The translations under genes and the position numbers were made by a program. Shown in pieces: positions 56,202 to 64,000 of a DNA stretch of 64,000 nucleotides (position 1 is its first letter; each line of letters starts with the position of its first letter). The stretch lies in the NCBI RefSeq assembly GCF_900109455.1, contig NZ_FOAG01000005.1:62001-126000 (forward strand). Reading direction: 5' to 3'. Source of the stretch: Roseovarius azorensis (GTDB lineage Bacteria; Pseudomonadota; Alphaproteobacteria; Rhodobacterales; Rhodobacteraceae). The notes under the pieces were generated by a model, which did not search any database, had not been told where the DNA came from, and saw only the letters and a list, made by a program, of their open reading frames with translations.

Positions 56202-57176
56202 TCAGAGACGCCGCAGCAATGCCGATAGCCACAGCGCGCAACTGCCCGGCAGATGTTGCCGGTAGAGCCCCAGCCGCCAGAGCCGCCAGAGCCGGTGCAG
56301 GCAGAACCGGCTGTCGCGCATCCGGGCAAACCCCTCCAGCAGCGCCTGATTTTCTGGCGTGAAGCGATGCGCCGAGCCTTGCAGGGCGCGGATGTTGATG
56401 TCGTTCCAGAGGCGGAATTGCCCCCGCAGGACCATCATCATCCGTTTGCCGCGCGCGCGCAGCGTGTCATTGGCTCCGATCTGATTGCCGGAATGCTGGC
56501 GATAGAGCACCAGCGCCGCGTCATCATGGACAACAACGCCACCCACCCCCGAAACGATCTGGTAGATCCACCAGTCGTGAATCACCAGATCTTGCACTTC
56601 CACCGCCGCTGCAACGATCAGGCGCGTGGCCGCCAGGTTGAGCAGGATGGTGTTGCCCGCCGCGATATTCTGCACCAGAGCATTGCAAAATCCCGGCGGC
56701 CGGGGGCGCGACGGCGACCGCCGCAGCGGCCGCAACTGCGGGTCGGTGATGGTCAGACGGCTACAGAAAAGCGCAGGCGTCGTCTCAGGGACATGCGATA
56801 GCGCCGCCAACCCGCGTTCCAGCCGCGCGGGGTACCAAACATCGTCCTGATCGCTGAAGGCGGTCCAGCCCTCGTCATCCCCGTATTGCCCAAGCTGCCG
56901 GATCAGGAACAGAAAGTTCGCGGCCGCGCCGGCCTGAGGCCCCTCAAGCACGGTCAGACCACCGTCCCGCGCGGCAAACTCTGACAGGATGACCCTGCTG
57001 TGATCCTGCGAACCGTCATCGCTGGCCAGTATATGCCAGTTGGCATGGGTCTGGGCGGCGATACTGTCCAGTTGCTCGCGCAGATGCGCAGCCCCGTTTC
57101 GCACCGCCATGAGAATCGCGATGCGCGCCTGCGACGCGACGACGGGTGGGCGGGCCGTCACGGCCTCACCACCCAT
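56202..57176 (-). CDS. Family 2 glycosyltransferase (324 aa)
   Basis: GT-A fold transferase resembling rhamnosyltransferases. It has RIAILMAVRNGAAHLREQLDSI, ILASDDGSQDHSRVIL, the DXD-like FSDQDDVWYPARLERGL and HDWWIYQIVSGVGGVVVHDDAALVLYRQHSGN. The HDWW and YRQHSGN motifs are typical of this rhamnosyltransferase-like subgroup, which matches dTDP-rhamnose genes at the end of the window. I use ATG 57176, overlapping the end of kpsT by 11 bp; GTG 57161 is an alternative start. Confidence 0.87.
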   Translation of the reverse strand: MGGEAVTARPPVVASQARIAILMAVRNGAAHLREQLDSIAAQTHANWHILASDDGSQDHSRVILSEFAARDGGLTVLEGPQAGAAANFLFLIRQLGQYGDDEGWTAFSDQDDVWYPARLERGLAALSHVPETTPALFCSRLTITDPQLRPLRRSPSRPRPPGFCNALVQNIAAGNTILLNLAATRLIVAAAVEVQDLVIHDWWIYQIVSGVGGVVVHDDAALVLYRQHSGNQIGANDTLRARGKRMMMVLRGQFRLWNDINIRALQGSAHRFTPENQALLEGFARMRDSRFCLHRLWRLWRLGLYRQHLPGSCALWLSALLRRL

Positions 57177-57852
57177 TCGCCCGGCCGCTCTGCACTGGCA
57201 GCGCCATCTCGTGCTCGTGATGCGCGATCGCCGCCTCAAGGTCATTGTAGAACACCAGCCGCCCCTCTTCGAGTACTGCCGCCATGTCGCACATCCGGCG
57301 CACCATCGGCATCGAATGGGTCACCACGATGGCGCCCGAGGTCTTGCGCCGTTCGTCAAAGACCCGGATGCTTTTCCGCCGGAATGCCCCGTCCCCGACC
57401 GAGGTCACCTCGTCCACCAGATAGGTGTCGAACGGAATACCCATCGAGACGCCGAACGACAGCCGCGACCGCATCCCCGAAGAATAGCTCCTGAGCGGCA
57501 TCCGGAACTGTCTTCCCAGTTCTGCAAAGTCCTCGACGAAATCGACCAGTTCATCGGTATCGACACCGTAAAGCCGGGCGACAAAGCGGGTGTTCTGCAG
57601 CCCGGTGAGATCCGGGTGAAAGGAACCTGCAAAGCCCACCGGATAGGAAACCGATCCCTCCGATACAACGCAACCGGATGTCGGGCGGATCGTGCCGGCG
57701 ATGATCTGGAGCAGAGTGCTCTTGCCCGCGCCGTTGCGCCCGAGCAGGGCCACGCTGCGCCCCTCGGGAAAGGTCGCGGTCACGTTGTCGATGACGGTCT
57801 TGCGCTCGCCCCTCATGGCGAAGGATTTGCTCAGGCGTTCCAGACGGATCAT
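57166..57852 (-). CDS. kpsT: Capsular polysaccharide ABC exporter ATPase (KpsT-like)
   Basis: ATPase of an ABC-2 type exporter that moves capsular polysaccharide across the inner membrane. The 228-residue protein has Walker A GRNGAGKST (about 38-46), the family-typical SGMRSRLSFGVSMGIPFDTYLVDEVTSVGDGAFRRKS and a His switch in VVTHSMPM. The VDEV...VGD pattern is that of O-antigen/capsule exporters rather than importers. It follows kpsE by 11 bp; kpsM is divergently encoded just beyond kpsE. Confidence 0.93.
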   Translation of the reverse strand: MIRLERLSKSFAMRGERKTVIDNVTATFPEGRSVALLGRNGAGKSTLLQIIAGTIRPTSGCVVSEGSVSYPVGFAGSFHPDLTGLQNTRFVARLYGVDTDELVDFVEDFAELGRQFRMPLRSYSSGMRSRLSFGVSMGIPFDTYLVDEVTSVGDGAFRRKSIRVFDERRKTSGAIVVTHSMPMVRRMCDMAAVLEEGRLVFYNDLEAAIAHHEHEMALPVQSGRANGW

Positions 57853-57863
57853 CCCGGCCCCGC

Positions 57864-59120
57864 TCAGGAACGGTCACGGACGCTGTAATAGACCAGCCCC
57901 GCAATTGCCCAGGAAAAGAGCAGAAACAACAGGATCAGCGACAGGATCTTGCCCCGCTCCGGGTAATCGGACCTCTCGGCCAGTGTCGGGCGCACATGGG
58001 CCGCCAGATACCGGCTCTGGCGGCGCGCGTCGGCCTGTGCCGCGTCAAATGTCGCCAGCGCCGCAGTATAGGCGCTCTCGGCGAATTCGCGGTCCACGAT
58101 CAGGCCCTCGTATTCGCCGACGAGATTGGCAAAGACATCACTGCGCTCGCGCCCCCCCGCGCCAAGCCCCAGCTTGTGCCGTTCAGCGGCGATCCGCCCC
58201 TCGATCACCGCCACGCGCCGCCGGGCCTGAGCCACGCGCGGATCGCTCTCGCGGGTGGTCTCGGTAAGCAGATCGAGTTCGATCAGCGCACCCGCCAGCT
58301 GCTGCTGCAAGGTCACCAGAAGACCCATCTGGTTCTGCGTGTCGATGCCGGGATCGACGATCTGCGTGCGGTTGCGAAACGTGGTCAGCGCTTGCCGCGC
58401 CATGCGCAGGCGTTGCAGCGCCACATCAAGCTCGTCGCGCGCATAGCCGATGGCATCCTCGCGCGCGAGCGCCGAGATCCTGTTGATCATGCGCGAGCTT
58501 TCGTCGAGCAACGCCTCGGCGATTCTCTGGGCGTCGAGCGGATCAAAGGCCAGAATGCGCAGGTCGATCATGCCCGAACCGCTGTCATGGATGATCGTGA
58601 TCATCTTTTCCCACTGGCCCATCAGATCCTCGATGGTTCCGGGTGTCCGGTAGGCATGGACCGGATCCTGCGAGGGGCTGACCCTTGACCAGATAGCCCG
58701 CAGGTCGACCCGTTCATCGACCTTGCGCACCAGTTCCTGGCTAGTCAGATAGGCAAACAGGATGTCCGTATCCGAAGAGCTGGAACCCGACAGTTCGGTG
58801 ATGCCGCCCAGGATCTCGATCGCGGCGCTTTTCTCCTCGGTGCGCACCGAGAACCCGACATGCGAGGCGTATTGATCCGCAGCCCGCGCGTAGAGGTAAT
58901 AACCTGCCCCGACAACCGGCAGTACGACTATAAGCACAAAGCTCAGGAACAGAAACCTATGGCGGGGCCTGACACGGCTGGCCGAGGCGGGCAGGGGAAT
59001 GGCGGCAATCCGGGGCGGCGGCGCCGGGACGTGAACCGGCCTTGCAGGGGTATCTGCCCCATGATTTCGCCGTGCCGCTTCGTTGCCTGTCATGTCAGTG
59101 GCGCCTTGCTCTGCATCCAT
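57864..59120 (-). CDS. kpsE: Capsule export inner-membrane protein (KpsE/CtrB-like)
   Basis: Polysaccharide co-polymerase of the capsule-exporter type that links the KpsMT exporter to the outer membrane. The 418-residue protein has a cytoplasmic Pro-rich N-terminus, a membrane helix near 56-77, a long periplasmic coiled-coil region (about 200-360, with LRMARQALTTFRNRTQI) and a second helix near 391-412, with short cytoplasmic tail. These are the hallmarks of KpsE/BexC/CtrB. It lies between kpsT (same strand) and the divergent kpsM. Confidence 0.9.
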   Translation of the reverse strand: MDAEQGATDMTGNEAARRNHGADTPARPVHVPAPPPRIAAIPLPASASRVRPRHRFLFLSFVLIVVLPVVGAGYYLYARAADQYASHVGFSVRTEEKSAAIEILGGITELSGSSSSDTDILFAYLTSQELVRKVDERVDLRAIWSRVSPSQDPVHAYRTPGTIEDLMGQWEKMITIIHDSGSGMIDLRILAFDPLDAQRIAEALLDESSRMINRISALAREDAIGYARDELDVALQRLRMARQALTTFRNRTQIVDPGIDTQNQMGLLVTLQQQLAGALIELDLLTETTRESDPRVAQARRRVAVIEGRIAAERHKLGLGAGGRERSDVFANLVGEYEGLIVDREFAESAYTAALATFDAAQADARRQSRYLAAHVRPTLAERSDYPERGKILSLILLFLLFSWAIAGLVYYSVRDRS

Positions 59121-59186
59121 AAAGAAAATCTTAACTTCAAATTGGTTAAGATAGGGTTTCCGAAATCCCGGCGAAAAGGATGTGCC

Positions 59187-59990
59187 GTGATCACCCTGCC
59201 CCGGACCGCACCCTTGGCGCGGCGCGCCTCTCTGGCCTCTTCCAGAGCGGTGTTTGCGCTGGTCCTGCGAGAAATGTCGACAACCTACGGGCGTTCACCG
59301 GGCGGCTATCTGTGGGCCATCGCGGAACCGGCGGCGGGTATAGTGCTCTTGACCCTGATCTTTTCGATCGGCTTTCGCGCACCGGCTCTGGGCACCAGTT
59401 TTGCGTTGTTCTACGCTGGCGGCATCCTGCCGTTCCTGATGTTTCTGGATATCTCGAACAAGCTGGGCCAGACCATACTGTTTTCGAAAAATCTGCTATC
59501 CTATCCGCGTATCACCTTTGTCGATGCTCTGCTGGCACGGCTCATTCTGAACACGCTGACGCAGTTGATGGTGCATTTCATCATCCTGCTTTTCATCGTC
59601 CACGCTTTGGACACCCATACCGTGCCGGACATGGGCAAGATCGCGACGGCCTATGGCATGGTGATCGCTCTGGCAGCGGGCGTTGGCACGCTCAACAGTT
59701 TCCTCACCGCCGCCTATCCGCTGTGGCAGACGATATGGGCGATCACGACCCGGCCGCTCTTTATCGTCTCGTGCATCTTCTTCATCTTCGAGGCGGTTCC
59801 GCGGCCCTATGCGGATTATCTGTGGTTCAATCCTCTGGTGCATGTGGTTGGTCAGATGCGAGACGGGTATTTTCCGTTTTACCACCCCAGCCATGTCTCG
59901 GCGATCTATGTGCTGGGCCTGTCCGCGATCTGCCTGATTTCCGGCCTGTTGCTGCTGCGCCGCTTTCACCGCGACGCGCTGCTCAAATGA
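59187..59990 (+). CDS. kpsM: Capsular polysaccharide ABC exporter permease (KpsM-like)
   Basis: ABC-2 type permease of 267 residues with six predicted helices, the membrane partner of KpsT. Features are an amphipathic N-terminal segment, TTYGRSPGGYLWAIAEPAAGIVLL, FALFYAGGILPFLMF and PYADYLWFNPLVHVVGQMRDGYFP. It starts at GTG 59187, with AAAAGGA six bases upstream; the frame extends much further upstream only as shadow of kpsE. Its orientation is opposite to kpsT and kpsE, so the exporter subunits are made from two divergent transcripts, with about 66 bp between the starts. Confidence 0.92.
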   Translation: MITLPRTAPLARRASLASSRAVFALVLREMSTTYGRSPGGYLWAIAEPAAGIVLLTLIFSIGFRAPALGTSFALFYAGGILPFLMFLDISNKLGQTILFSKNLLSYPRITFVDALLARLILNTLTQLMVHFIILLFIVHALDTHTVPDMGKIATAYGMVIALAAGVGTLNSFLTAAYPLWQTIWAITTRPLFIVSCIFFIFEAVPRPYADYLWFNPLVHVVGQMRDGYFPFYHPSHVSAIYVLGLSAICLISGLLLLRRFHRDALLK

Positions 59991-60020
59991 ATGATGCCGC
60001 TGCGGCATCCCGCCGGCATC

Positions 60021-60884
60021 TCACAGCCATGACGCCGGCGGGTCGATCCCCAGTTCCGCGATCTCGGCCTTGATGCGCGCGACGTCGTCGGCGACCAATG
60101 CCGGGAAAAAATCAGGCATCCCGACCCTGGCGCTTTCGGTAAAGCGGCGCTCTAGCAGCCATCTCGGATAGTCGAACGGCTGCAATCCGAGAAACGATTC
60201 GACCGCGCGGATCGCACCAAGGTTGTCCGCCTCGATGTCGTCGTAGAACATGACCTTGCGAGAGCTTTCCGGCAACGCCGCGTAGAGGTTTCTGAGAACC
60301 CGACCATATTCCGCATTCACCCATATGTGGTCCTGCCTGAGATAGGCGTTATAGTCTTGCGCGCCCCAGCCCGCCAGAAGATCAAGTTTCCCGTTGAACT
60401 GAAGGTCGAACTTCATATGGCTCCAGAGCCGCTTGACCGGATCGCGCATGGTGTAGAGGACGCGCAGATCATCTGTCCTTGACGCGATCTGCTGCCAGGC
60501 CTCGGCTGGCAGAAGAGCGTTGAGGTTGGAAAAGTCGCAGGCGAACCTCTCGTGCGATCGCATGTCAAACAGGTTGCGATACCAGAAATCGTCCACCGGG
60601 CGATCCAGATAGGCGCAGACCCATTGCAGATTTCGCCTCACCATGTCCGGATTTGCGGTTTCCGGGTCAAACCGCAGGATATAGTCGTTGCGCGTATTCT
60701 GAAGCCGGCGCACATCGCTCAACGTCGAGCGGTCAACATAACGATGATAAAAATAATGGATTTCCTTTTCGATCGGGCAGTTCAGCTCCGGATGGCGCCT
60801 GAGTACGGCATTCAACCATGTCGTTCCGGCCTTCATCGCTCCTATGCTGAGAAACAGGTTCCCGAATACGCCACCTTCAACCAT
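60021..60884 (-). CDS. Sulfotransferase
   Basis: Soluble 287-residue protein with the PAPS-binding signature of sulfotransferases: LSIGAMKAGTTWLNAVLRRHPEL near 12-34 (5'-phosphosulfate loop, Lys18) and VLYTMRDPVKRLWSHMKFDLQ, the 3'-phosphate-binding segment. EKEIHYF near 39-45 is typical of heparan-type and bacterial carbohydrate sulfotransferases. In a capsule locus the likely role is adding sulfate to the polysaccharide or to a glycolipid, inferred from position. It is convergent with kpsM (30 bp) and divergent from manC across 216 bp. Confidence 0.9.
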   Translation of the reverse strand: MVEGGVFGNLFLSIGAMKAGTTWLNAVLRRHPELNCPIEKEIHYFYHRYVDRSTLSDVRRLQNTRNDYILRFDPETANPDMVRRNLQWVCAYLDRPVDDFWYRNLFDMRSHERFACDFSNLNALLPAEAWQQIASRTDDLRVLYTMRDPVKRLWSHMKFDLQFNGKLDLLAGWGAQDYNAYLRQDHIWVNAEYGRVLRNLYAALPESSRKVMFYDDIEADNLGAIRAVESFLGLQPFDYPRWLLERRFTESARVGMPDFFPALVADDVARIKAEIAELGIDPPASWL

Positions 60885-61100
60885 CGCCTTGCCGCCCTCC
60901 GATACGTGATTGTTGCCGGCCCACAGCTATACACGCCAAAGTTGAAACGCCTAGACGGCAGAGAACACAAATCCTTGTCATCGTGCATTTTCTGACGGGA
61001 TTTCAGAGGTGACGCTTTTTTTCACGACCGCTTCGGGCTATCAGCGGAACAGCAGGCATTTTCTGCACCGATGCGACGGTCGAAGGTATCAGGAGACGGA
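60885..61100. promoter_or_regulatory. Divergent promoter region between the sulfotransferase gene and manC
   Basis: This 216-bp stretch has no supported gene and should hold promoters for both directions. It is richer in A+T than its surroundings between about 60935 and 61060. I see no convincing paired -35/-10 boxes or operator. The manC ribosome-binding site AGGAGA is at 61091-61096. Confidence 0.4.
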
Positions 61101-62540
61101 ATGACAGCCCCAATCACACCAGTCATCCTCTGTGGCGGGTCCGGCACCCGTCTGTGGCCGCTGTCGCGCAAGAGCTATCCCAAGCAGTTCGTGTCGATGA
61201 TCGGCGAGGGCAGCCTCTTTCAGCAATCCGCCATCCGCTGTTCGGGGCAGATGTTTGCTGCCCCTGTTGTGGTCACCAATTCCGACTTCCGTTTTATCGT
61301 GACCCAACAGCTTGCCGATGTCGGTATCGACCCCGGCAAGGTGCTGATCGAACCAGAGGCGCGCAACACCGCGCCGGCACTTCTGGCCGCCGCTCTGGTC
61401 GTGGCGGGGGACGATCCCGATGCGCTGATCCTCGCCGCGCCATCGGATCACTATATCGAAGAGGTGGACACTTTTCGCGCCACGGTGACGCGCGGGATCG
61501 AAGCGGCGGAGGCAGGCCGGATCGTTACCTTCGGCATCAGGCCCGACCGGGCCGAAACCGGCTATGGGTATCTTGAACTTGACGCCGCTTCCGGCTCGGC
61601 TGAGACTATTCCGTTGCGGCGTTTTGTCGAGAAACCGGAGCTGAAGCACGCCCGGGAGATGCTGGCCACCGGCAGTTTCATGTGGAATTCCGGGATATTC
61701 CTCTATTCCGCCGCCGTGCTCATCGCCGCCTTCGAAACCCATGCACCGGAAATACTGGCGCAGGTGCGCACTGCCGTCAGCGGTGCAACCCCCGATCTGG
61801 GATTCCTTCGTCTCGCACCCGAGCCATGGTCGGGCTGCGCAGACATTTCGATTGACTATGCGATCATGGAGAAATCCGATCGCCTTTCGGTTGCCGTGCA
61901 TGAGGGCGACTGGTCTGACCTTGGCGGCTGGGAATCGGTGCGTCAGCACAGCGACGCCGATTCGCAGGGACTGGTCATCACCGGCCCGGTCACGGCGGTG
62001 GATTGCGTCAACACGCTCTTGCGCGCCGAGGCGGGCGGGCAGCATCTGGTGGGGCTCGGCCTGCGCGACATCGTGGCCATCGCGATGCCAGACGCGGTAC
62101 TGGTGGCCGACCGGAACCGGGTTCACGACGTCGGCACGCTGGTCAGGACACTGCGCAACGAGGGTGTGGCGCAGGCCGACACCTTTCCCAAGGACCACCG
62201 GCCCTGGGGCTTTTTCGAGACGCTCATTCTGGGCGAGCGGTTCCAGGTCAAACGCATCGTGGTCAACCCCGGCGCGGCGCTCAGCCTGCAAAGCCATGTC
62301 CACCGCGCCGAGCACTGGATCGTCGTGCAAGGCACCGCACGGGTGACCGTCGACAACGAAATCAGACTGGTTTCGGAAAACCAGTCGGTGTTCATCCCGC
62401 TGGGCGCGGTGCATCGGATGGAGAACCCCGGCAAGGTGCCGATGGAGTTGATCGAGGTGCAGACCGGCATCTACCTGGGCGAGGATGACATCATCCGTTA
62501 CGAGGATGTCTATGCGCGCGGTCAGGGGGCGAGGGGTTAG
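61101..62540 (+). CDS. manC: Mannose-1-phosphate guanylyltransferase / mannose-6-phosphate isomerase
   Basis: Bifunctional enzyme for GDP-mannose synthesis, 479 residues. The N-terminal nucleotidyltransferase domain has [37 protein letters not shown] and [10 protein letters not shown]. The C-terminal type II phosphomannose-isomerase cupin has [46 protein letters not shown] and [14 protein letters not shown], with the metal-binding His residues present. The ATG at 61101 follows AGGAGACGGA. GDP-mannose would serve the glycosyltransferases upstream. Convergent with rfbA, whose stop overlaps by 4 bp. Confidence 0.95.
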   Translation: MTAPITPVILCGGSGTRLWPLSRKSYPKQFVSMIGEGSLFQQSAIRCSGQMFAAPVVVTNSDFRFIVTQQLADVGIDPGKVLIEPEARNTAPALLAAALVVAGDDPDALILAAPSDHYIEEVDTFRATVTRGIEAAEAGRIVTFGIRPDRAETGYGYLELDAASGSAETIPLRRFVEKPELKHAREMLATGSFMWNSGIFLYSAAVLIAAFETHAPEILAQVRTAVSGATPDLGFLRLAPEPWSGCADISIDYAIMEKSDRLSVAVHEGDWSDLGGWESVRQHSDADSQGLVITGPVTAVDCVNTLLRAEAGGQHLVGLGLRDIVAIAMPDAVLVADRNRVHDVGTLVRTLRNEGVAQADTFPKDHRPWGFFETLILGERFQVKRIVVNPGAALSLQSHVHRAEHWIVVQGTARVTVDNEIRLVSENQSVFIPLGAVHRMENPGKVPMELIEVQTGIYLGEDDIIRYEDVYARGQGARG

Positions 62541-63409
62541 CGCAGCAGCCCTTTCAGATAGCGCCCGTAATCGTTCTTCTGGAACTGCCCGGCGCGTTCC
62601 GTCAGATCATCGTCGCTGATCCAGCCCTGATTATGCGCGATCTCGTCAAGGCATCCGGTCTGCAATCCCTGCCGCTCCTGCAACGTGCGGACGAAATTGC
62701 CCGCGTCGAGCAGGCTGGCATGGGTGCCGGTATCGAGCCAGGCATAGCCGCGCCCCATGCGCTTGACCGTCAGCCTGCCCGCCTTGAGATACATTTCCAG
62801 AAGCGAGGTGATCTCAAGCTCGCCGCGCGCCGAGGGCTTCACCGCGCGCGCCAGCCGCGACGCCTCGCCATCGAGGAAGTAGAGCCCCGTCACCGCATAG
62901 TTCGACGGCGGCACCGCCGGTTTCTCGATGATCTCGCGGGCGCGTCCCTCGGAATCGAAATCCACGACACCATAGCGCTCGGGATCCGCCACGTGATAAC
63001 CAAATACCGTCCCGCCCGTGTCCTGCGCATCCGCTTCGGCCAGCAGTTCGGGCAGACCGTGACCGAAAAAGATGTTGTCGCCAAGCACCATCGCCGAGGG
63101 CGCCCCGGCCAGAAACTCCTCGGCCAGCAGATAGGCCTGCGCCAGCCCGTCGGGCGAGGGCTGCGAGATATAGCTCAGCGACAGGCCCCATTGGCTGCCG
63201 TCTCCCAGCATGCGGCGGAACTGGTCCTGATCCTGCGGCGTGGTGATCATCGCGATCTCGCGGATGCCCGCCAGCATCAGCACCGAAATCGGATAGTAGA
63301 TCATCGGCTTGTCATAGATCGGCAAGAGCTGTTTCGACAGCCCCATGGTGATCGGATAGAGCCGTGTGCCCGATCCGCCTGCCAGAATGATGCCCTTGCG
63401 CTTGCCCAT
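62537..63409 (-). CDS. rfbA: Glucose-1-phosphate thymidylyltransferase
   Basis: First enzyme of dTDP-L-rhamnose synthesis. The 290-residue protein has [34 protein letters not shown] in pieces near 8-41, [46 protein letters not shown], and [18 protein letters not shown]. Length and motifs agree with RmlA. It is 12 bp from rfbD in the same direction; rfbB and rfbC are presumably outside the window. Confidence 0.96.
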   Translation of the reverse strand: MGKRKGIILAGGSGTRLYPITMGLSKQLLPIYDKPMIYYPISVLMLAGIREIAMITTPQDQDQFRRMLGDGSQWGLSLSYISQPSPDGLAQAYLLAEEFLAGAPSAMVLGDNIFFGHGLPELLAEADAQDTGGTVFGYHVADPERYGVVDFDSEGRAREIIEKPAVPPSNYAVTGLYFLDGEASRLARAVKPSARGELEITSLLEMYLKAGRLTVKRMGRGYAWLDTGTHASLLDAGNFVRTLQERQGLQTGCLDEIAHNQGWISDDDLTERAGQFQKNDYGRYLKGLLR

Positions 63410-63421
63410 CTCCGCCCCTTT

Positions 63422-64000
63422 TCAATGACTGTTCAATTGTCCCAGACAGGCGCGCAGACCCGCGCGCCAGTCCGGTCGCCCGATCCCGAACACGTCGCGC
63501 GTGCTCTGACAATCCAGCCGTGAATTGAGCGGACGCGCCGCAGGTGTCGGATAGTCCGCGGTCGCAATGCCGGCGATCGTCACGCGCCGGTCGGTCTCAG
63601 CGAAAATCGCCTCGGCAAAGCCCTTCCAGCTGATATCCGGCGCACCGGAAAAATGATAGGTGCCGGATTTGCCCGGATCGGACAAAAGCTGATCCGCGAT
63701 GGCAAGGCAGGCTCCCGCAATATCCGCCGCGAGGGTGGGGCCACCGATCTGATCCTCGACGATACCGAGTGCATCGCGTGTTTCGCTTAGGCGCAGCATG
63801 GTTTTCACAAAGTTCGCGCCGTGCGTCGAAAACACCCATGAGGTGCGCAGGATCGCATGCGTCCCAGCCGCCGCGCGCACCGCCTCTTCGCCCGCGCATT
63901 TGCTGCGTCCATAGGCGTTCTGCGGCGCGGTCGGATCGCTTGGCCGCCACGGCGCGCTGCCGCTGCCGTCAAAAACGTAATCGGTCGAGATGTGGACGAA
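63422..64000 (-). CDS. rfbD: dTDP-4-dehydrorhamnose reductase (5' end outside window)
   Basis: Last enzyme of dTDP-L-rhamnose synthesis, C-terminal 193 residues visible. The frame is open to the window edge on the minus strand. It includes HISTDYVFDGSGSAPWRPSD, the catalytic NAYGRSKCAGEEAV (YxxxK), ILRTSWVFSTHGANFVKTML, DQIGGPTLAADIAGA and RPLNSRLDC near the end. These motifs are specific for RfbD/RmlD. The NAD-binding N-terminus lies beyond position 64000. Confidence 0.93.
   Translation of the reverse strand, partial: FVHISTDYVFDGSGSAPWRPSDPTAPQNAYGRSKCAGEEAVRAAAGTHAILRTSWVFSTHGANFVKTMLRLSETRDALGIVEDQIGGPTLAADIAGACLAIADQLLSDPGKSGTYHFSGAPDISWKGFAEAIFAETDRRVTIAGIATADYPTPAARPLNSRLDCQSTRDVFGIGRPDWRAGLRACLGQLNSH

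Overview
The window is a gene-dense, G+C-rich chromosomal segment from an alphaproteobacterium, most likely the Rhodobacteraceae (Roseobacter group). The support is the gene set and order: mdh-sucC-sucD-sucA-sucB-lpd as one block, an L-malyl-CoA/beta-methylmalyl-CoA lyase whose key residues match the Rhodobacter enzyme, a bztABCD amino-acid transporter, crcB-rluC-HAD-ATP12, ttcA-yidC-MOSC-engB-argB, and dispersed intergenic repeats of a type I associate with this family. I see no rRNA, tRNA, CRISPR array, insertion sequence or phage gene.

Layout. 1-3714: end of a dipeptide/oligopeptide ABC importer (DppB fragment, an enlarged DppC, a fused DppD-DppF ATPase). 3717-4197: remains of two genes, the C-terminal third of a SigJ-type ECF sigma factor and the N-terminus of a small membrane protein, joined by an apparent deletion. 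4364-9947: mcl1, divergent from a D-amino-acid cluster (dgcN, dgcA, D-amino-acid transaminase), then a VOC protein and ilvE. 10105-20290: TCA-cycle block, with a candidate double operator before sucC, an unrelated low-G+C gene between sucC and sucD, and a SucB with two lipoyl domains. 20287-25685: glycosyltransferase, fatty-acid hydroxylase, plsC-ftsX-ftsE and a zinc-ribbon protein. 25706-31558 (minus strand): argH, a small lipoprotein, a small membrane protein, lysA and a TIGR02302/DUF4175 protein, partly with overlapping ends. 31584-33395: TlpA-like thioredoxin, an unrecognised protein of lower G+C, and a repeat-bearing intergenic stretch. 33396-40543: ttcA, yidC, MOSC, engB, argB, a second fatty-acid hydroxylase, a ferredoxin and sixA. 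40625-48061 (minus strand): bztABCD, ATP12, HAD phosphatase, rluC, crcB. 48172-53525: glycerate kinase, a secreted protein, an SDR, ugd and glmM. 53522-64000: surface-polysaccharide locus with three glycosyltransferases, kpsT-kpsE, divergent kpsM, a sulfotransferase, manC, rfbA and part of rfbD.

How the genes work together. Malyl-CoA lyase links C2 assimilation to malate and succinyl-CoA, which the adjacent malate dehydrogenase, succinyl-CoA synthetase and 2-oxoglutarate dehydrogenase process. The dat-dgcN-dgcA set could feed D-amino-acid nitrogen and carbon, via D-glutamate and N-acetylglutamate, into 2-oxoglutarate metabolism. ugd, glmM, manC and rfbA/rfbD make nucleotide sugars for the glycosyltransferases, and KpsMTE would export the product across the inner membrane.

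Function assignments rest on reading motifs and remembered family features; no database search was possible. Starts were chosen from ribosome-binding sites, overlaps with upstream stops and family length.
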